Assembly (NCBI GenBank): GCA_001695595.3
Contig: MBPM02000036.1
Span: 496,001 to 560,000 of the forward strand
DNA from: Plasmopara viticola
Lineage: Eukaryota; Oomycota; Peronosporomycetes; Peronosporales; Peronosporaceae
Direction of reading: 5' to 3'
DNA: 64,000 bases
Positions 45,331 to 56,877 of this stretch are shown here, in pieces. The position numbers and the translations under genes were made by a program. The notes beneath the pieces are model-generated. The model was not told the DNA's origin. It saw only the letters and a list, made by a program, of their open reading frames with translations, and searched no databases. Positions within the stretch are counted from its first letter, which is position 1; each line of letters starts with the position of its first letter.

Positions 45331-45736
45331 ATGATAACCGTACTTGTCGAGAGGCAGCGACGAAGTTTTAATTAGGATACAAGTCAGCGTTAAGGTATTT
45401 TCCACCTACGTAACTAGTCGTTAGAGCATATTGTCGGAGAACCACAGGTGATTTTGTGCGCTCTTTCAACAAGAAGTTGCTACTAGAATGGCAAATGTAT
45501 CTGAATTAATGCGCGTAGTTGGTAAGGCGTCATTGGTAGACAATTAGCAGTACGTTACTGGTGTACACAGACTTCTATGTAGACTGCGTATGAGGAAGCG
45601 TCTAAACTGACTAGTCTTCTATTGATTACCTTTTTTTAACTTGATAAATGCAGTTACCAATAACGAACACCTATAAATTATTTCCGCTTTTTACTGGTTT
45701 TCTAGTCAATTTAAATATGTAATTCTTAAGCAGCTT

Positions 45737-46062
45737 CGCTTGGAAAAGGTTGAGGTGACGCCCTCCTTCCAAGCGCGGGGGCTAAATGCTCGCGCGCTTC
45801 GGGCAGGTGCTCTTGGGCATCTGCACGTCTCTAACGAGTCTCACCCTCGACGCGACGGTCTCCAGCACCAGGCGCCACCTGGGCTCTTACCAATTTAGAG
45901 CTAAGCAAAATAATGGAAGACCCTCACGACCTCGGTGCTGGCTGCACTGCCCGCCGAACGAGACCCGACGTATGCGGACACCACTCTATGCCGTGGACTA
46001 GCCAGACTGAGCCTAGCACGTGCATAACTTGGCAACGCGACAATGTAATACATTACATTACA
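45737..46062 (+). mobile_element. SINE-B, complete copy 2 (in effector upstream region)
   Basis: 326 bp flanked by the 11-bp target duplication TTAAGCAGCTT (45726..45736 and 46063..46073). It starts CGCTTGGAAAAGG like copy 1 and ends in ATTAC/ATTAC repeats, so the pentanucleotide tail differs slightly from copy 1 (AATAC). It sits about 220 bp upstream of the start of the third effector copy. Confidence 0.85.
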
Positions 46063-46283
46063 TTAAGCAGCTTGATACTACAGGATCATAGACACGATAG
46101 ACACAAACATTAAGTGAGCACTAGATGATTGGTATAAGAGGACGTGTTTCACCTATCTGTGCAACAAGGCGCTGTACGTGCAGCCTCGTCCTTCTCGCTA
46201 TCTGGTCGCAAGGTTTTGTACCTGTTGCCTAATCCAAGCATTTCGCCTCCCTCACTTCGTATTGCAACGTCTCAAGACCAACT

Positions 46284-47952
46284 ATGCGTGTACTCATTTT
46301 CGTACGTATTGCTATCCTTATTCTTGTAAATGTCGGTGCTTGTTTTGGTATTGCCTCCCATACACGACGCAATGAGGTGGCGGGCACAAAAGACGCCTCG
46401 GAAGCTGCAGCTACAAACGACACGATCCCAACAACAGCAGATACCATCGATGAGGCGCATGGAAATGCCAAATCCTCTTTTCGATGAAGCGAGAGTACCC
46501 AAAGTGGTGGATTTTGTTAGTTGATGGTCTGTGCGCATGGTTTATCCGAATTTGAGAAATGTCACGACAACTGGGACATTATCAAGCAAGGTAAGGAAGG
46601 CAAAGTGTCAGGAAGATACTTTTTAGATGGTGAGAGAAGATGTTCATTGGCAATTAATGGAAAAGGAAGCGGACGATTGGTTACAGAAAGGTTTCTACCC
46701 AGAGGTTGTTTTTTTTACTCATAGCTTGATACTGTCATTCATGAAGGCACGGACTTAGTCACGATGAAGTACGACACCAAACTTATTTTTTGGTTTACTA
46801 AGTAACAAAGTTCAAGCTAAAGATCAGCACGGGTTCGAATAAACAGCATTAAACAAGGAGCTTTTGGAATTTCTGGCCAATCACATACGGCTACGAAATG
46901 GTTTAAAACTGACGCTCACGCTTCACGATACATCACTCTTCTATTCGTATGTACCAGTGGTGTCACTGTTTGACTTCTATTGGAACGAGCCGGGTATGAA
47001 AACGTTAGCTGCGGATATGCTGGCGTCTATGCTGGCGGACTCAATCACCAAGGTCTTGTGCTTGATAAATGGCTCCGAAAGAAGATATCATCAGAAAGCA
47101 TTTTCGGATATTTGCTTCTCGGAGAAAACGTTGATTTAATTTGTACCGACGAAGAGACTTTGTTTACTGCGTGGCTGAAGTACGTTGTAAAGTGCTTGGA
47201 TTTAGGCGTTTTAGACGTTGACATTGGTATCTTCTTTGAACAGCAACGCCACGTGCGGAGGTAATGTTTGAGTCCAATGTAGTTGAAAACGTATTGGGGG
47301 ATGTGGAATACCAGACTGTAAACCTTGCAGCGCACGCGCGAGGCATATGGTAGCGGTCCCTGAAGTCTTGTTTAATTTCTGGCACCTTTTTGACGAAAAA
47401 ATTACATCGGCTACTTCGATTGCTTTCGTGGAAGTTGTTAAGTGTATTGCTTTGTATGTGGAATCTAAGCCATTTATGGCGATTCAGTATTTGCTTTGCA
47501 AAATGTAAGAAATTCGTTTGATAAAGTGGTCAGTCGATTGCAAAGCTTGGACGAGCCGACAGCATTAACTTTTTGCGGCCATATGAGCTCTCAATCGTAA
47601 AATATATTTCACACAGTATGGTGCAGTACCTCTTGGATTCCTCACCCATGTTACGACTTCACGGGCATCCCCGAAATCATTTTTGATGACCGTATTGCTC
47701 GCAATTATGAACTGTCGGTTATCAAGAATTGGTTTTCAGCTTCCGTGGCGTATTATCAGCGTGTGAAAAATAGGATTGTTGGTGAAGCCATGGTCAATGT
47801 AATACTTCTAACGCAAACAAATGCCGAATATAGAAAATTGGCGCCTTTCGCGGCTGACGATAGTTGAAGACTTGCGGAATGAAGACTTCCGTATTGAATC
47901 AGCTTTCAAATTGCTGCAACACAGGGCCAGAGAGCAAAAAAGAACCCGTTGA
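46284..47952 (+). pseudogene. LWY-type effector, decayed paralogue C
   Basis: The start at 46284 and signal peptide (MRVLIFVRIAILILVNVGACFG) are preserved and align with the starts of paralogues A and B. The first frame ends after 67 codons (TGA 46485..46487). Homology then continues through several frames: the leucine-rich AADMLASMLADSITK block near 47010..47055, the FTAWLKYV block (W...Y of the second WY unit) near 47160..47190, then WFSASVAYYQR near 47730, and the terminal FRIESAFKLLQH stretch, ending with TGA at 47950..47952. Many indels and stops are present. Only the short secreted N-terminal peptide could still be translated. Confidence 0.85.
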
Positions 47953-48059
47953 TTACTAGGATCATCGAGGTAGACCGTCTCGTATGCATGTATCAGTTGC
48001 CGGTCTCAAAGTTAAGTAATTAACAGATTTTAAAGCATCAGTCTCTATTATCAATCCCA

Positions 48060-48480
48060 GTTTCTTGTCAAGTCTTCTCGTCTGTATTTCTCTATTTTTT
48101 TGTGACAAATTTACTTAGAAGATGAGGTCGTCGACACGACAAATTAATAGCTAATAAAGATCATCAAAAGTTGAGATTTCTGCAAAAAGAAAAGTGTTGG
48201 AACCAATAGTAGAGACACAAGGTTGTAGAATTCTTTCTGCCGTATTGCCGTTACGATTGTATAGAACATCATAAAGTAGGCTCTAACAGAAGTTCCTTCG
48301 AGTAAGATCACAAAGTGGTGACAACTTCTTTTACTTTCTTCGGCTATCCTACAACAAAGCGTTGCATGATCAATCGAGAAAGCTACCTGAATGAAGAAAG
48401 TTATACGCCAATATGACTGTGTGTACCACCTGCGTTTTACTTTACGCGTGTAGCGTGCTAACGTGTTTTAAATAAAAAAT
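48060..48480. other. Insert of unknown type downstream of effector C
   Basis: Present here but lacking from the equivalent region of paralogues A and B. No repeats at its ends, domain or RNA gene were recognised. Confidence 0.35.
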
Positions 48481-48750
48481 GCTATCCACGTTTGTTAAAT
48501 TTGTGCTCAACTGAATTTTTTTATTGTTGCTTTTATCAGAAGTAACGCATTTATACCAGCATTGAGTCAACAATGTACATAAATATACCTGGTTCTTCGG
48601 TACAGCGAAGCGGCGCGTACCTGATGCAGTCGAATATTCTCGGCTCTTTCTGAGACAACAAAACCACTTTTGGCCGCGACGAATTAATACTTATCACTAT
48701 TGCTGCAACTGACAATTTGTGCCGTGATGATGCGATCCGAGCAAGCAATA

Positions 48751-49235
48751 ATTACGATAAATTTGTACAATACGTTCGGTTGGTGTTGCGCTTGCACCTG
48801 CAGTTCATTGGCTTGGATAATTATACATCAATTTCATGATAGTAATAGATAAAGCTGCTGATTCTGATATCATAGCGTAGAATCGAATCGCAGTTGCTTA
48901 AACAGGCTGTATCAAATGGCAGAGTCATACAGTGCGGAACGCACTTTCTCCCCCAAGTATGCGGGTCTTGGTTAAGATGTCACTGGTCATTTTGTTCAGT
49001 TGGCTCGGCAATGGTTAGCGTTTTGCTCAATCTGTTAGCGACTAAGGCTGTACATGCCTACAAGGAGACTGTACAGAATGCACTTGGTAGTTGCGTTTCA
49101 AAACTTGTTATGGTTTAAAATTGTTTTCTTAATGCTCCAAGCACTAGTGGTATTTTTGCTCGTATTTACTACAAAAAGATTGAGTGTTTCGAGTATGAAC
49201 AGATGGTGCAGCACCTTTTATACTATCCAAAAAAA
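48751..49235. other. No recognisable gene
   Basis: AT-rich, with short frames only and no recognised similarity. Confidence 0.4.
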
Positions 49236-49555
49236 AGTTTTGATACGCAGCCATCACTTTTGGTTAATTGGCCACCCCCCTCCAAATATACACTTAAAAT
49301 TGATCGGCTTTCATGGCTTCTAGTCGGCTGAACTGTGCGGATTCGCGCCACAGCTAATTGGTAGCCCTTGCCAGTGCAGTCTGGCAAAGTACTTTTGAAA
49401 AATCGTAATATCGATAGGGATTTGATATGTAGCCACCACTGTCGATATCCGACCGAGAATTAACCGTTCAGAAGCCATGAGAACCAACCAATTTAAGTGT
49501 ATTTATGGAGGGGCGGTGACCAATTAACCCAAAGTGGTGGCTGCGTATCAAATCC
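49236..49555. mobile_element. MITE-like element with ~86-bp inverted arms
   Basis: The left arm 49236..49322 and right arm 49470..49555 are imperfect inverted copies; shared blocks are TTTGATACGCAGCCA.CACTTT, GGTTAATTGG.CACC, ATA.ACACTTAAA and TCATGGCTTCT. They are separated by about 147 bp. No open frame lies within. No target duplication could be fixed because the outer ends are A/T runs. Confidence 0.7.
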
Positions 49556-50249
49556 CAAAAAAAACTCGTATGCCATAAGCATAGTACGGAAAAATTCTAC
49601 CCACGAAACACGGCGCCCATGGCACCCAAGACAGCTTAGATTATATCGCATCCACAACATGATGAAATTTTCACGGTGAACGTGCGCACAAGGCAATTTA
49701 CGGTAAAACCCTCAGGAGCATAAGCTCCGTTTTCAAGAATGTAGCTATTTTTCTTGGCTTAATCGTCAAATCAGCATCCATTTTTGCTGTCGTTCATCTC
49801 TCTCTAGACGAGCGGCTCAAGACATTTGCTTCATGGATGCTAAGGACGGCATCAACAGATGAATGCGGAGCGTACTGCTCTATAGTGATGCTGGTAAGAA
49901 TGCCTTAGCCATGAGCGCTGAATGTACATCCTCTTATGCTTTATAGCAGTCCGACACAAAGCCCTTGAGCGGTACTTTGCCTGCATTTACAGTATTGGCG
50001 TCTACCTGATTAAATAAACCATATTTTGGAGCTGATTATAGCATTGGAGAACTCTGGTAAGAGCTCGAACAATTTTTTCAAAGGGTTTCCGGGCGACAAG
50101 ATCGTCTTGCCACAAAAAATTATATGTCGTACTGCAGCTGGGTTATGCAAGATAGTGGTCACTTGAGCGAATATTTTACAATACTTGGTTTCTCTTATTA
50201 TGATTACGCACGCCATTTGATGTCGTTGTCATCGAGTCGCTTATCGTTC

Positions 50250-50870
50250 GTGATGGCGTAGGTTAAAAATATTGAAACAGACTGCACGGTAGATTTCTGT
50301 GTGGCGGGACAGATCGACATCCTCGGCTATCTCGTAATTAGTCGCAGGATCCGCGTTGACCAAAGAAAGTAAAGCTACTTTGGCTTGGCCTGTGTCATGG
50401 ATCTAAATAAATTTGCAGGAGTATTCAGGCCTAGTAGCTTCTATTACATGTACATAGCTGCTTCGCGAGGCCGCTGTCTTCAAAAGAGGATATCGTTGTA
50501 TACTGGACGAGCCAGCACCAAACTGCTTTATATAGCCTTTAGGATGGCCTACAGCATTCTTGATTTGTTTCATCTTTGTCGTGCGAGACAAAGCCTTTTA
50601 ACCTCGCTTTTAACATGATAGGCTATGACATCACTTGCGCACTACTATGACCCAATAAGAGCGGTCACGAACAAGTCGTATCGCTCCAGTCCAGATAGGT
50701 CGATTATGCTAATGAATAACTTGCTATGAAGCATGCATAGGTGAATTACGAAGTGAATTTCACAGCTTCTACGCTTTTTTAGGTCGATTAGAACCAAATT
50801 CAACACGCTTGTCTATCAAGTATACGGTAATTGTCATTTATCGCGGTTTGCTAATTTCAAATCTTTCACA
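50250..50870 (+). pseudogene. Ty3/gypsy RT/RNase H remnant
   Basis: Shifting plus-strand frames give an IDILGYLVISRRIRVDQ block (near 50315..50365), which in intact elements is VxFLGHxVSxxGIxVDP at the end of RT. A YYMY...FARPLSS-like stretch follows (near 50440..50480), and then ANE.LAMKHA.VNYEV (near 50705..50755), equivalent to the YPVHDKELLAIKYAL...V of RNase H. Several stops are present. It is separate from, and less decayed than, the 50940..52450 remnant. Confidence 0.5.
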
Positions 50871-50939
50871 AGCCAAATTAGCGTAGTATGCTTACCGACG
50901 CTTTTTACGCTAGCCAACAATAAGTTGGTCGTACTAACA

Positions 50940-52450
50940 AATTCAAAAGCACTATCATTTAACGAGTGATTGAGCGTACCGAAGGGATACTAAAGAGCCT
51001 AAGTGCGATTCATTCTCGCGGGCGACAACGCCAAAGTAGAGTAGATCCTTTCTTAACAGCAATAGCAACTTTATTGCTATGGATGAGCAGAACATATTAG
51101 ATATCGATCCGGCAGATCCGATGTGATTTATTGTTCGAACCGGTTTAAATCTCATTGTCGCTCGACACAATAAGCTTAATTTATTACAAAGGAATTTTTG
51201 TTTTTGCCCACCTAAACAATTGAGAACGTCAATATGTGAGGATTCGCCAGATATTTTCCTTTCGGTTCATTCGTCCACATCTTTACTCAGCTAGTTAATA
51301 CTGGCGGATCGCTGGAGTTTGTGAGCTCTACATTCGGCTTTGTAATGACGGCAAATCAAGCATGCTGGAGTTCGGGTACCTCCTGAGTATAACAGCTCAA
51401 TAGATTTAGTTAGCCAGTGCCATTAGAGAGCAACGGCCAGGCCATTTCTCGAAATTGCATTTCAATACCATGATCTACCGAAGACTTTGTGCCGAATATG
51501 GGGAGCCTACTTCCGTTGCATTTTGGCAAATGCTACTTCGATAACTAGAATCTTACAACAGTAGAGCATTCTAAACCAGATGGCTTTACAGGAATAGTCA
51601 CCCCTGCGATCGTAGACATACTACAAAAAAAACGTCCAATCCGCTGTCTACTAGACACTTAGTTCCAGATAGGGGCCGCGATCACTCGCTGCATGATACT
51701 TCAATAACTAGGAATACACAACACCGGTCAATTTCAAATGAAAGGTCACACTTTCCCTACACCGCTCGTGGTCCGAGTTCACATGAGGCGCCCCATTCGT
51801 GAACCAACAACATTTTAGTAGCTAGGCTTGCACGATGTCCGTTTTAACACGGTTCGCATCTTATTATAAATGAGCTGTGGCACCGAAGAATACACAGGAG
51901 ATTTTGGTATGTGTAGGAGAGAATCAGACTTCTGTCTTTTGTCAACAACGTCAGTCTTCAACTTTATTTTACTTACATTAAAAACGGCAGTAATATGACT
52001 CCGCAAAAGGTCGACTGATTTGAGCTAGCAGAGCAAGGGTGCGATCAAATTTGCCTTGAATAGACCATATCTATCGACACACGAAAAGAGAGTAATTTCA
52101 TACAGAAGAATATATAAGAAGATATAGGTACTACTACCGAAAGACTCAACTGCGAGCGGAAACTCCATTTTCCAAAGCTTCCACGTTCCCAGTGCGGTAT
52201 CAGCATTGACCGCCCTAAGACGCGGTAAGCAAGCCCGAGAACTTTCAAATGAAGCGGCTTAAGAGAAATAATTAGTTTAAGGACTTTGAGACTCTTATGA
52301 GTCCCAAGATGTTTCCACTATTTTCACAAATCGGTGGGTACCTGCTTTACTTTGCTATAAAAGCGAATGCGGACGGCCATACGGTGGCTATAAGTGTATA
52401 CAGCCATCACCATACTGGCGAATTGCCTTAAAAGCTTAGCCTTAAAGGCT
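50940..52450 (-). mobile_element. Old gypsy-like remnant, inverted partner of 17790..19370
   Basis: The reverse complement carries the same ordered anchors as 17790..19370 (GGATCTGCCGGAT near 51108, GATCATGGTATT near 51465, GGGGCGCCTCAT near 51785, GTGCCACAGCTCATTT near 51865, the GGCCGTCCGCATTCGC block near 52370). The minus-strand frame 51815..52006 shares a P...(V)..(S)(V/A)PQLI pattern with the partner. No clear catalytic site is visible. Copia-3 is inserted about 110 bp further right. Confidence 0.5.
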
Positions 52451-52563
52451 GTGCCTATAAAGCTGGACGAGTTTGGAGCTCACAACATAGAAGAGCGACT
52501 TCTTGACGTAGTTTGACAAGCCATCCTATCACGCACGCCGAACAATCCGAATATAAAGCTTGC

Positions 52564-52709
52564 TGTTAATAAGAAAGTAAAAACCGAAGTGAATATATTT
52601 ATCCTGACCAATAAATGGCTACCATATGTAATTACTAATTGTGACGTACTTGTAATTACTGTAAAGCCATCCACCTGTTCAACATGCATTCAGCGGTGTA
52701 ATGTTAACA
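52564..52709 (-). repeat. Copia-3 3' LTR
   Basis: 146 bp; differs from the 5' LTR only at the ATAAATGG/ATGAATGG position. Confidence 0.95.
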
Positions 52710-52722
52710 CTCCCACTCACCG

Positions 52723-55700
52723 CTAATGCTGTGTGTCCTTTGTTGCTGACTTGGTCTTGATTCCGGAGGCTTCGCGCAGATACTTCAGCATCTTGGTTCC
52801 AAGCGCCTTGGTTAGCATATCTGCAAGCTGACTCTTCGTATCAATGTAGCCAATCTTGAGTAATCCATGCTGAACGTTCTCCCGAATAAAGTGATGTCTG
52901 ATGTCCACGTGCTTTGTACGTGCGTGGTAGCCCGCGTTGTTTGCCAAAGCTATCGCACCTTGATTGTCTTCCCATATTTGCGTGCCTCCCACTTGTTCTT
53001 GACCCATGTCCTTGAGCATTGCGCGCGCCCAAAGTACTTCTTGTGTGCACAAGCTGAGCGCCATATACTCTGCTTCTGCGGAACTTAGTGCAACTGTTCT
53101 CTGATACTTGGACTTGAATACAACCGGAGCTTTACCAATGTTGATCAACACACCTGAGACAGACCGTCTGTCATCGGTGTTGCTACCCCAGTCAGCATCC
53201 GAAAAAGCTTCAACAATCACCTTTCCCGTCCCTCTTTGATAAACGATCCCATGATGACGTGTCGAATTTAAGTAGCGCAATACACGAATTGCGGCGTTCC
53301 AATGTGGTAACCCCGGTTTTTCGAGAAATCGAGACAGTTGTGTCACGATGTATGCGACGTCCGGCCGAGTGCAAGTTGTAACATATAGCAGACATCCAAT
53401 TAGTGAGCGGTATGGTCTTGACCGCATCTCTGAACGCTCAGCTTCTGTACTTGGTGACTGTGATGTTGACAGCTTGAGACCGGACGTACACGGATTGTCG
53501 ACGTTCTTGGCGTTTTTCTGCCCAAATCGCTCAGCCACGTCGCTAATGTAGCGTGTTTGCTTGATCATTAGTGTGGAAGCTGTCATGTCGTGGTCGATCT
53601 CCATGCCCAAGATGAACTTCGCAATACCGAGATCCTTCATCTTGAAAACACTTTTAAGCATCCCCTTGACCTTTAGAATCTCGTCGCTCGTCTTGGCTGC
53701 AATGATCATATCATCGACATAAAGACATACGTACACAAAACCTTCTTCCACTTTCTTCACGTAGACGCATTGATCCGCTCCACAACTTTTAAAATCGTTC
53801 TTCTTGAAGACGTGGTCGATTGTCTTGTTCCAAGCGCTTGCAGCTTGCTTGAGACCATATATAGCTTTGTTCAGCTGACACGCAAATCCTTGAGCTCCCT
53901 TAACACCAATTGGAACTTCCATGTGAACACGATCCGACAGTACACTGTTGAGAAAGGCGGTGTCGACGTCCAGCTGTTCCATTTTGTAGCCTAATACCGC
54001 ACACACTGCGAGTACAACTCGAATTGAGTTCATGTTGGCCACTGGAGAGTAAGTCTCGAAGAAATCCACGCCGTATTTCTGCTTGAAACCTTTAGCCACC
54101 AATCGTGCTTTGTAGCGCACAACACATCCATTCTGGTCACGCTTCTTAGCAAAAAACCAGCGGCATCCAATCGTACGTCCAAATGATTCTCGTGGAACGA
54201 GTGTCCATGTTTTGTTTTTGTGATGCGACTGCAATTCGGCGTCCATCGCTTGTCGCCACTGTTCTGCCTCATCACTAGACATTGCCTGCGCATACGTGGT
54301 AGGCAAGTCTGATTCTTCACCAACACTCACAGCGTAAGCGAGAATAGCTCTAGCTATCAGGCCGTCTTCATCAATCCTTGCACGCTTTGAAGATGGTGGT
54401 CCTTCGCTTCCTCCCAGACTTTCATCGGCATCTGATCCGTTTTCCAGCAATAACATTGGTTCATTTGTACGCCTTGAACGTTTCACTTGCGGTCGAAATA
54501 CCAATCGATCTTCCTGTGCATCCAGTGTAGGTGTTCTGTACTCTGTCAGTTCAGAGTGTATTGAGGTCGGTAATCGAAGCATCTCGACCCTTGACGCATT
54601 TGTGTCGGACTCCTCCTCATTCATTGGAGCATCTGGAATTTCAATTTCTCCTTCACACTCCATAAGATCATCTTGATCTTGTTGGTGTTCAGTCGGCCCG
54701 GACACAGCACTTTCATCGTTGTCTTTGGTAACGTGTATCACTTTTATTTGTTTGGGCGGGTGTGTCTCGTAAATGCCGCCCACTTCACGCTCGTCCAGCT
54801 TCACCGATTGTGATACTGATATCTTGTCTTTCTCAAAATCGTAGACTCGGTAACCCTTGGTGTCTTCGGCATAACCAAGGAACATGCACTTGAAGCTTTT
54901 GGCTTCGAGCTTCGTCCTCTTCACTTGATCAACGTGAGCATATCCACGAGATCCAAACACCCTAAGATGATCCATCCGAGGCTTCATCTTAAATCCCAAT
55001 TCATATGGGGTGTTATTTGGGTGCATTGTATTAGGAGAGCGGTTGATCAGGAACACCGCAGTGCTTACTGCCTTTGCCCACCAACATGTCGGAACACACT
55101 TGTATTGTAGCATGCTCCGTGCCTTTTCCATTATCGTACGGTTCATTCGTTCTGCAATACCATTTTGTTGGGGACTGTATGGTACTGTACGCTGATGTAT
55201 GATACCGTTCCGCTGACATAAATTCGTAACTGTCTTGTTGACAAACTTTGTTCCGTTGTCCGAACGCAGGCACTTGATACGGGTTCCCCACTGATTCTCA
55301 TGCAGTGCTTTAAACATCGTGATCTTGTCGGCAACTCCACTCTTCTTTGCCAGAAAGTAAGCCACCACATATCGTGAATAATCATCCACAAACGTCAAAA
55401 TGTATTTAGCACCTCCTTTTGAAAGTGTCTTCATGGGTCCCATCACGTCTGTGTGAACTAACTCCAATACACGCGATGTCTTTGTCATGGAGCGTCCTGG
55501 AAAGGCTTCGATCGTCTGCTTGCCCTTCATGCATCCACCACACAGGGTCTTGATACCTTGTTTTAGCGCAGGAATACCTTCTGTGGATCGCATAGTTTTC
55601 ACTAAAACGTCCTCACTTGGATGTCCCATGCGAGCGTGCCATAACTCCCACTGACTATCAACTCCCGAGTATTGCACCAATCGTGCCTCCTCTTGCTGAC

Positions 55701-56829
55701 AATCCAGTGTGTAAGCTTTCCCATTTCTTGTCCCAGTTGCCAAAGCTTCGTTCTTGTCCCAAATGATGCACGAAGCACGCTGAAACTCCACACTTAGTCC
55801 ACGTTCGGCAAGCTTTCCCACCGACAGTAGACGTCTGTCAAGTCCAGGGATAAGCAGCACTTCCATCATCGATATGCGTCTTCCATCTAAGCCGATAAGC
55901 TTCACTGTTCCAGCTCTTTCGACGCGTAACTTTCTGCCATCTGCAATTGTTACCTTGATGTCGTCTTTAAGTTGCTTGAAGTCAATCAAGTCACTTCGGT
56001 GAGGGGTCATGTGTGACGTCGCACCACTGTCGATCAGCCAGCTTACTGATTTCTCATCCCCCACAGCAAACACTGCAACATTACCGCTATAACGGTTTCT
56101 GGAACAATTCTCAGCAGCTGGGCAGTCCCGCTTCATATGACCAGTCTGGTCACAATTGAAGCATTTTCCCCGAAAACCGCCGCCCTTGCGTGGCGCGTAA
56201 ATCTTGTGGCCACTTCCTCGTCTGCCCTTGATCCTTCCATCATTGTCTGTGGCTCGAAACGCTTTCTCACTTGCTTCCTTCTTCTGTAGTTTGTCTGACT
56301 CCTTCAACAGCTTCTCCTTGACTTCGATCAGAGTGATGTCCTTGGCGTTCTCCACGATAGAAGATATTATTTCACATTCCGCCGGCAAGCTGCTCAGAAG
56401 CACCACTAGCTGTCTTGATTCATCCACCGGCTCTCCCGTCATCTGGAGTCCCACGACCAGCTCATCGAACGCGTCCAGATGTTCCACCATGCGAGTGCCA
56501 CTCTCCATCTTAAACTCATGAAGGCGCCGTGTCATCGTGACACGGTTGTGTAAAGTGGAACGATGGTAGAAATCGCGAAGCGTTCCCCATGCCTCCAAGG
56601 CACGAGTAGCAGACCGTATCTTGGTCTGGTGTTGTATCTCGACGCCCTGGGCAATTATACCCAATGCCTTGGCGTCATTCACGAGCCACGTCTCCGTTAT
56701 TTCGCTCTCGCCCTTCGCGCCCATAATGTGTCCCAGCAGCCCTTTTCTTGCGAGGGCCATTCTCATGTTGAACTCCCAATGGTAGTAGTTACCATCTCCT
56801 AGGAGGACTTCGGTGCGCTTGGTAGTCAT
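52723..56829 (-). CDS. Copia-3 gag-pol polyprotein
   Basis: 1368 residues, single frame from ATG 56829. Gag (UBN2-type) covers about 1..220. An intact CCHC zinc knuckle is formed by C223, C226, H231 and C236. Protease DSGATSH has its Asp at 267. Integrase has the HHCC residues H398, H403, C430 and C433 and catalytic D461, D524 and E560; the residue after SDNGT is Lys rather than the usual Glu, which is not catalytic. An acidic linker spans about 690..830. RT runs from about 880 with D954 (LDVDTAFLN) and YVDD 1037..1040. RNase H has D1211, the SSAEAEY block near 1250, D1288 (WEDNQGA) and D1309 (KHVDI). The order gag-PR-IN-RT-RH defines Ty1/copia. The product assembles a particle, copies its RNA and integrates the cDNA. 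Gag and pol are in one frame, so no frameshift is needed. Confidence 0.97.
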   Translation of the reverse strand: MTTKRTEVLLGDGNYYHWEFNMRMALARKGLLGHIMGAKGESEITETWLVNDAKALGIIAQGVEIQHQTKIRSATRALEAWGTLRDFYHRSTLHNRVTMTRRLHEFKMESGTRMVEHLDAFDELVVGLQMTGEPVDESRQLVVLLSSLPAECEIISSIVENAKDITLIEVKEKLLKESDKLQKKEASEKAFRATDNDGRIKGRRGSGHKIYAPRKGGGFRGKCFNCDQTGHMKRDCPAAENCSRNRYSGNVAVFAVGDEKSVSWLIDSGATSHMTPHRSDLIDFKQLKDDIKVTIADGRKLRVERAGTVKLIGLDGRRISMMEVLLIPGLDRRLLSVGKLAERGLSVEFQRASCIIWDKNEALATGTRNGKAYTLDCQQEEARLVQYSGVDSQWELWHARMGHPSEDVLVKTMRSTEGIPALKQGIKTLCGGCMKGKQTIEAFPGRSMTKTSRVLELVHTDVMGPMKTLSKGGAKYILTFVDDYSRYVVAYFLAKKSGVADKITMFKALHENQWGTRIKCLRSDNGTKFVNKTVTNLCQRNGIIHQRTVPYSPQQNGIAERMNRTIMEKARSMLQYKCVPTCWWAKAVSTAVFLINRSPNTMHPNNTPYELGFKMKPRMDHLRVFGSRGYAHVDQVKRTKLEAKSFKCMFLGYAEDTKGYRVYDFEKDKISVSQSVKLDEREVGGIYETHPPKQIKVIHVTKDNDESAVSGPTEHQQDQDDLMECEGEIEIPDAPMNEEESDTNASRVEMLRLPTSIHSELTEYRTPTLDAQEDRLVFRPQVKRSRRTNEPMLLLENGSDADESLGGSEGPPSSKRARIDEDGLIARAILAYAVSVGEESDLPTTYAQAMSSDEAEQWRQAMDAELQSHHKNKTWTLVPRESFGRTIGCRWFFAKKRDQNGCVVRYKARLVAKGFKQKYGVDFFETYSPVANMNSIRVVLAVCAVLGYKMEQLDVDTAFLNSVLSDRVHMEVPIGVKGAQGFACQLNKAIYGLKQAASAWNKTIDHVFKKNDFKSCGADQCVYVKKVEEGFVYVCLYVDDMIIAAKTSDEILKVKGMLKSVFKMKDLGIAKFILGMEIDHDMTASTLMIKQTRYISDVAERFGQKNAKNVDNPCTSGLKLSTSQSPSTEAERSEMRSRPYRSLIGCLLYVTTCTRPDVAYIVTQLSRFLEKPGLPHWNAAIRVLRYLNSTRHHGIVYQRGTGKVIVEAFSDADWGSNTDDRRSVSGVLINIGKAPVVFKSKYQRTVALSSAEAEYMALSLCTQEVLWARAMLKDMGQEQVGGTQIWEDNQGAIALANNAGYHARTKHVDIRHHFIRENVQHGLLKIGYIDTKSQLADMLTKALGTKMLKYLREASGIKTKSATKDTQH

Positions 56830-56877
56830 GGCGGTGACGGTGTGGTGATTCGAGGCTGTTGTTTGCGGCTGTTAACC

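Larger units (their letters stand above)
45341..48750 (+). repeat. Third, decayed copy of the effector duplication unit
   Basis: The homology with the two effector arms starts at a CCGTACTTGTCGAGAGG stretch equivalent to 37018 and covers the upstream region (interrupted by SINE-B copy 2), the coding region and the downstream flank to about 48750, which matches 39660. About 420 bp around 48060..48480 has no counterpart in the other arms. Confidence 0.7.
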
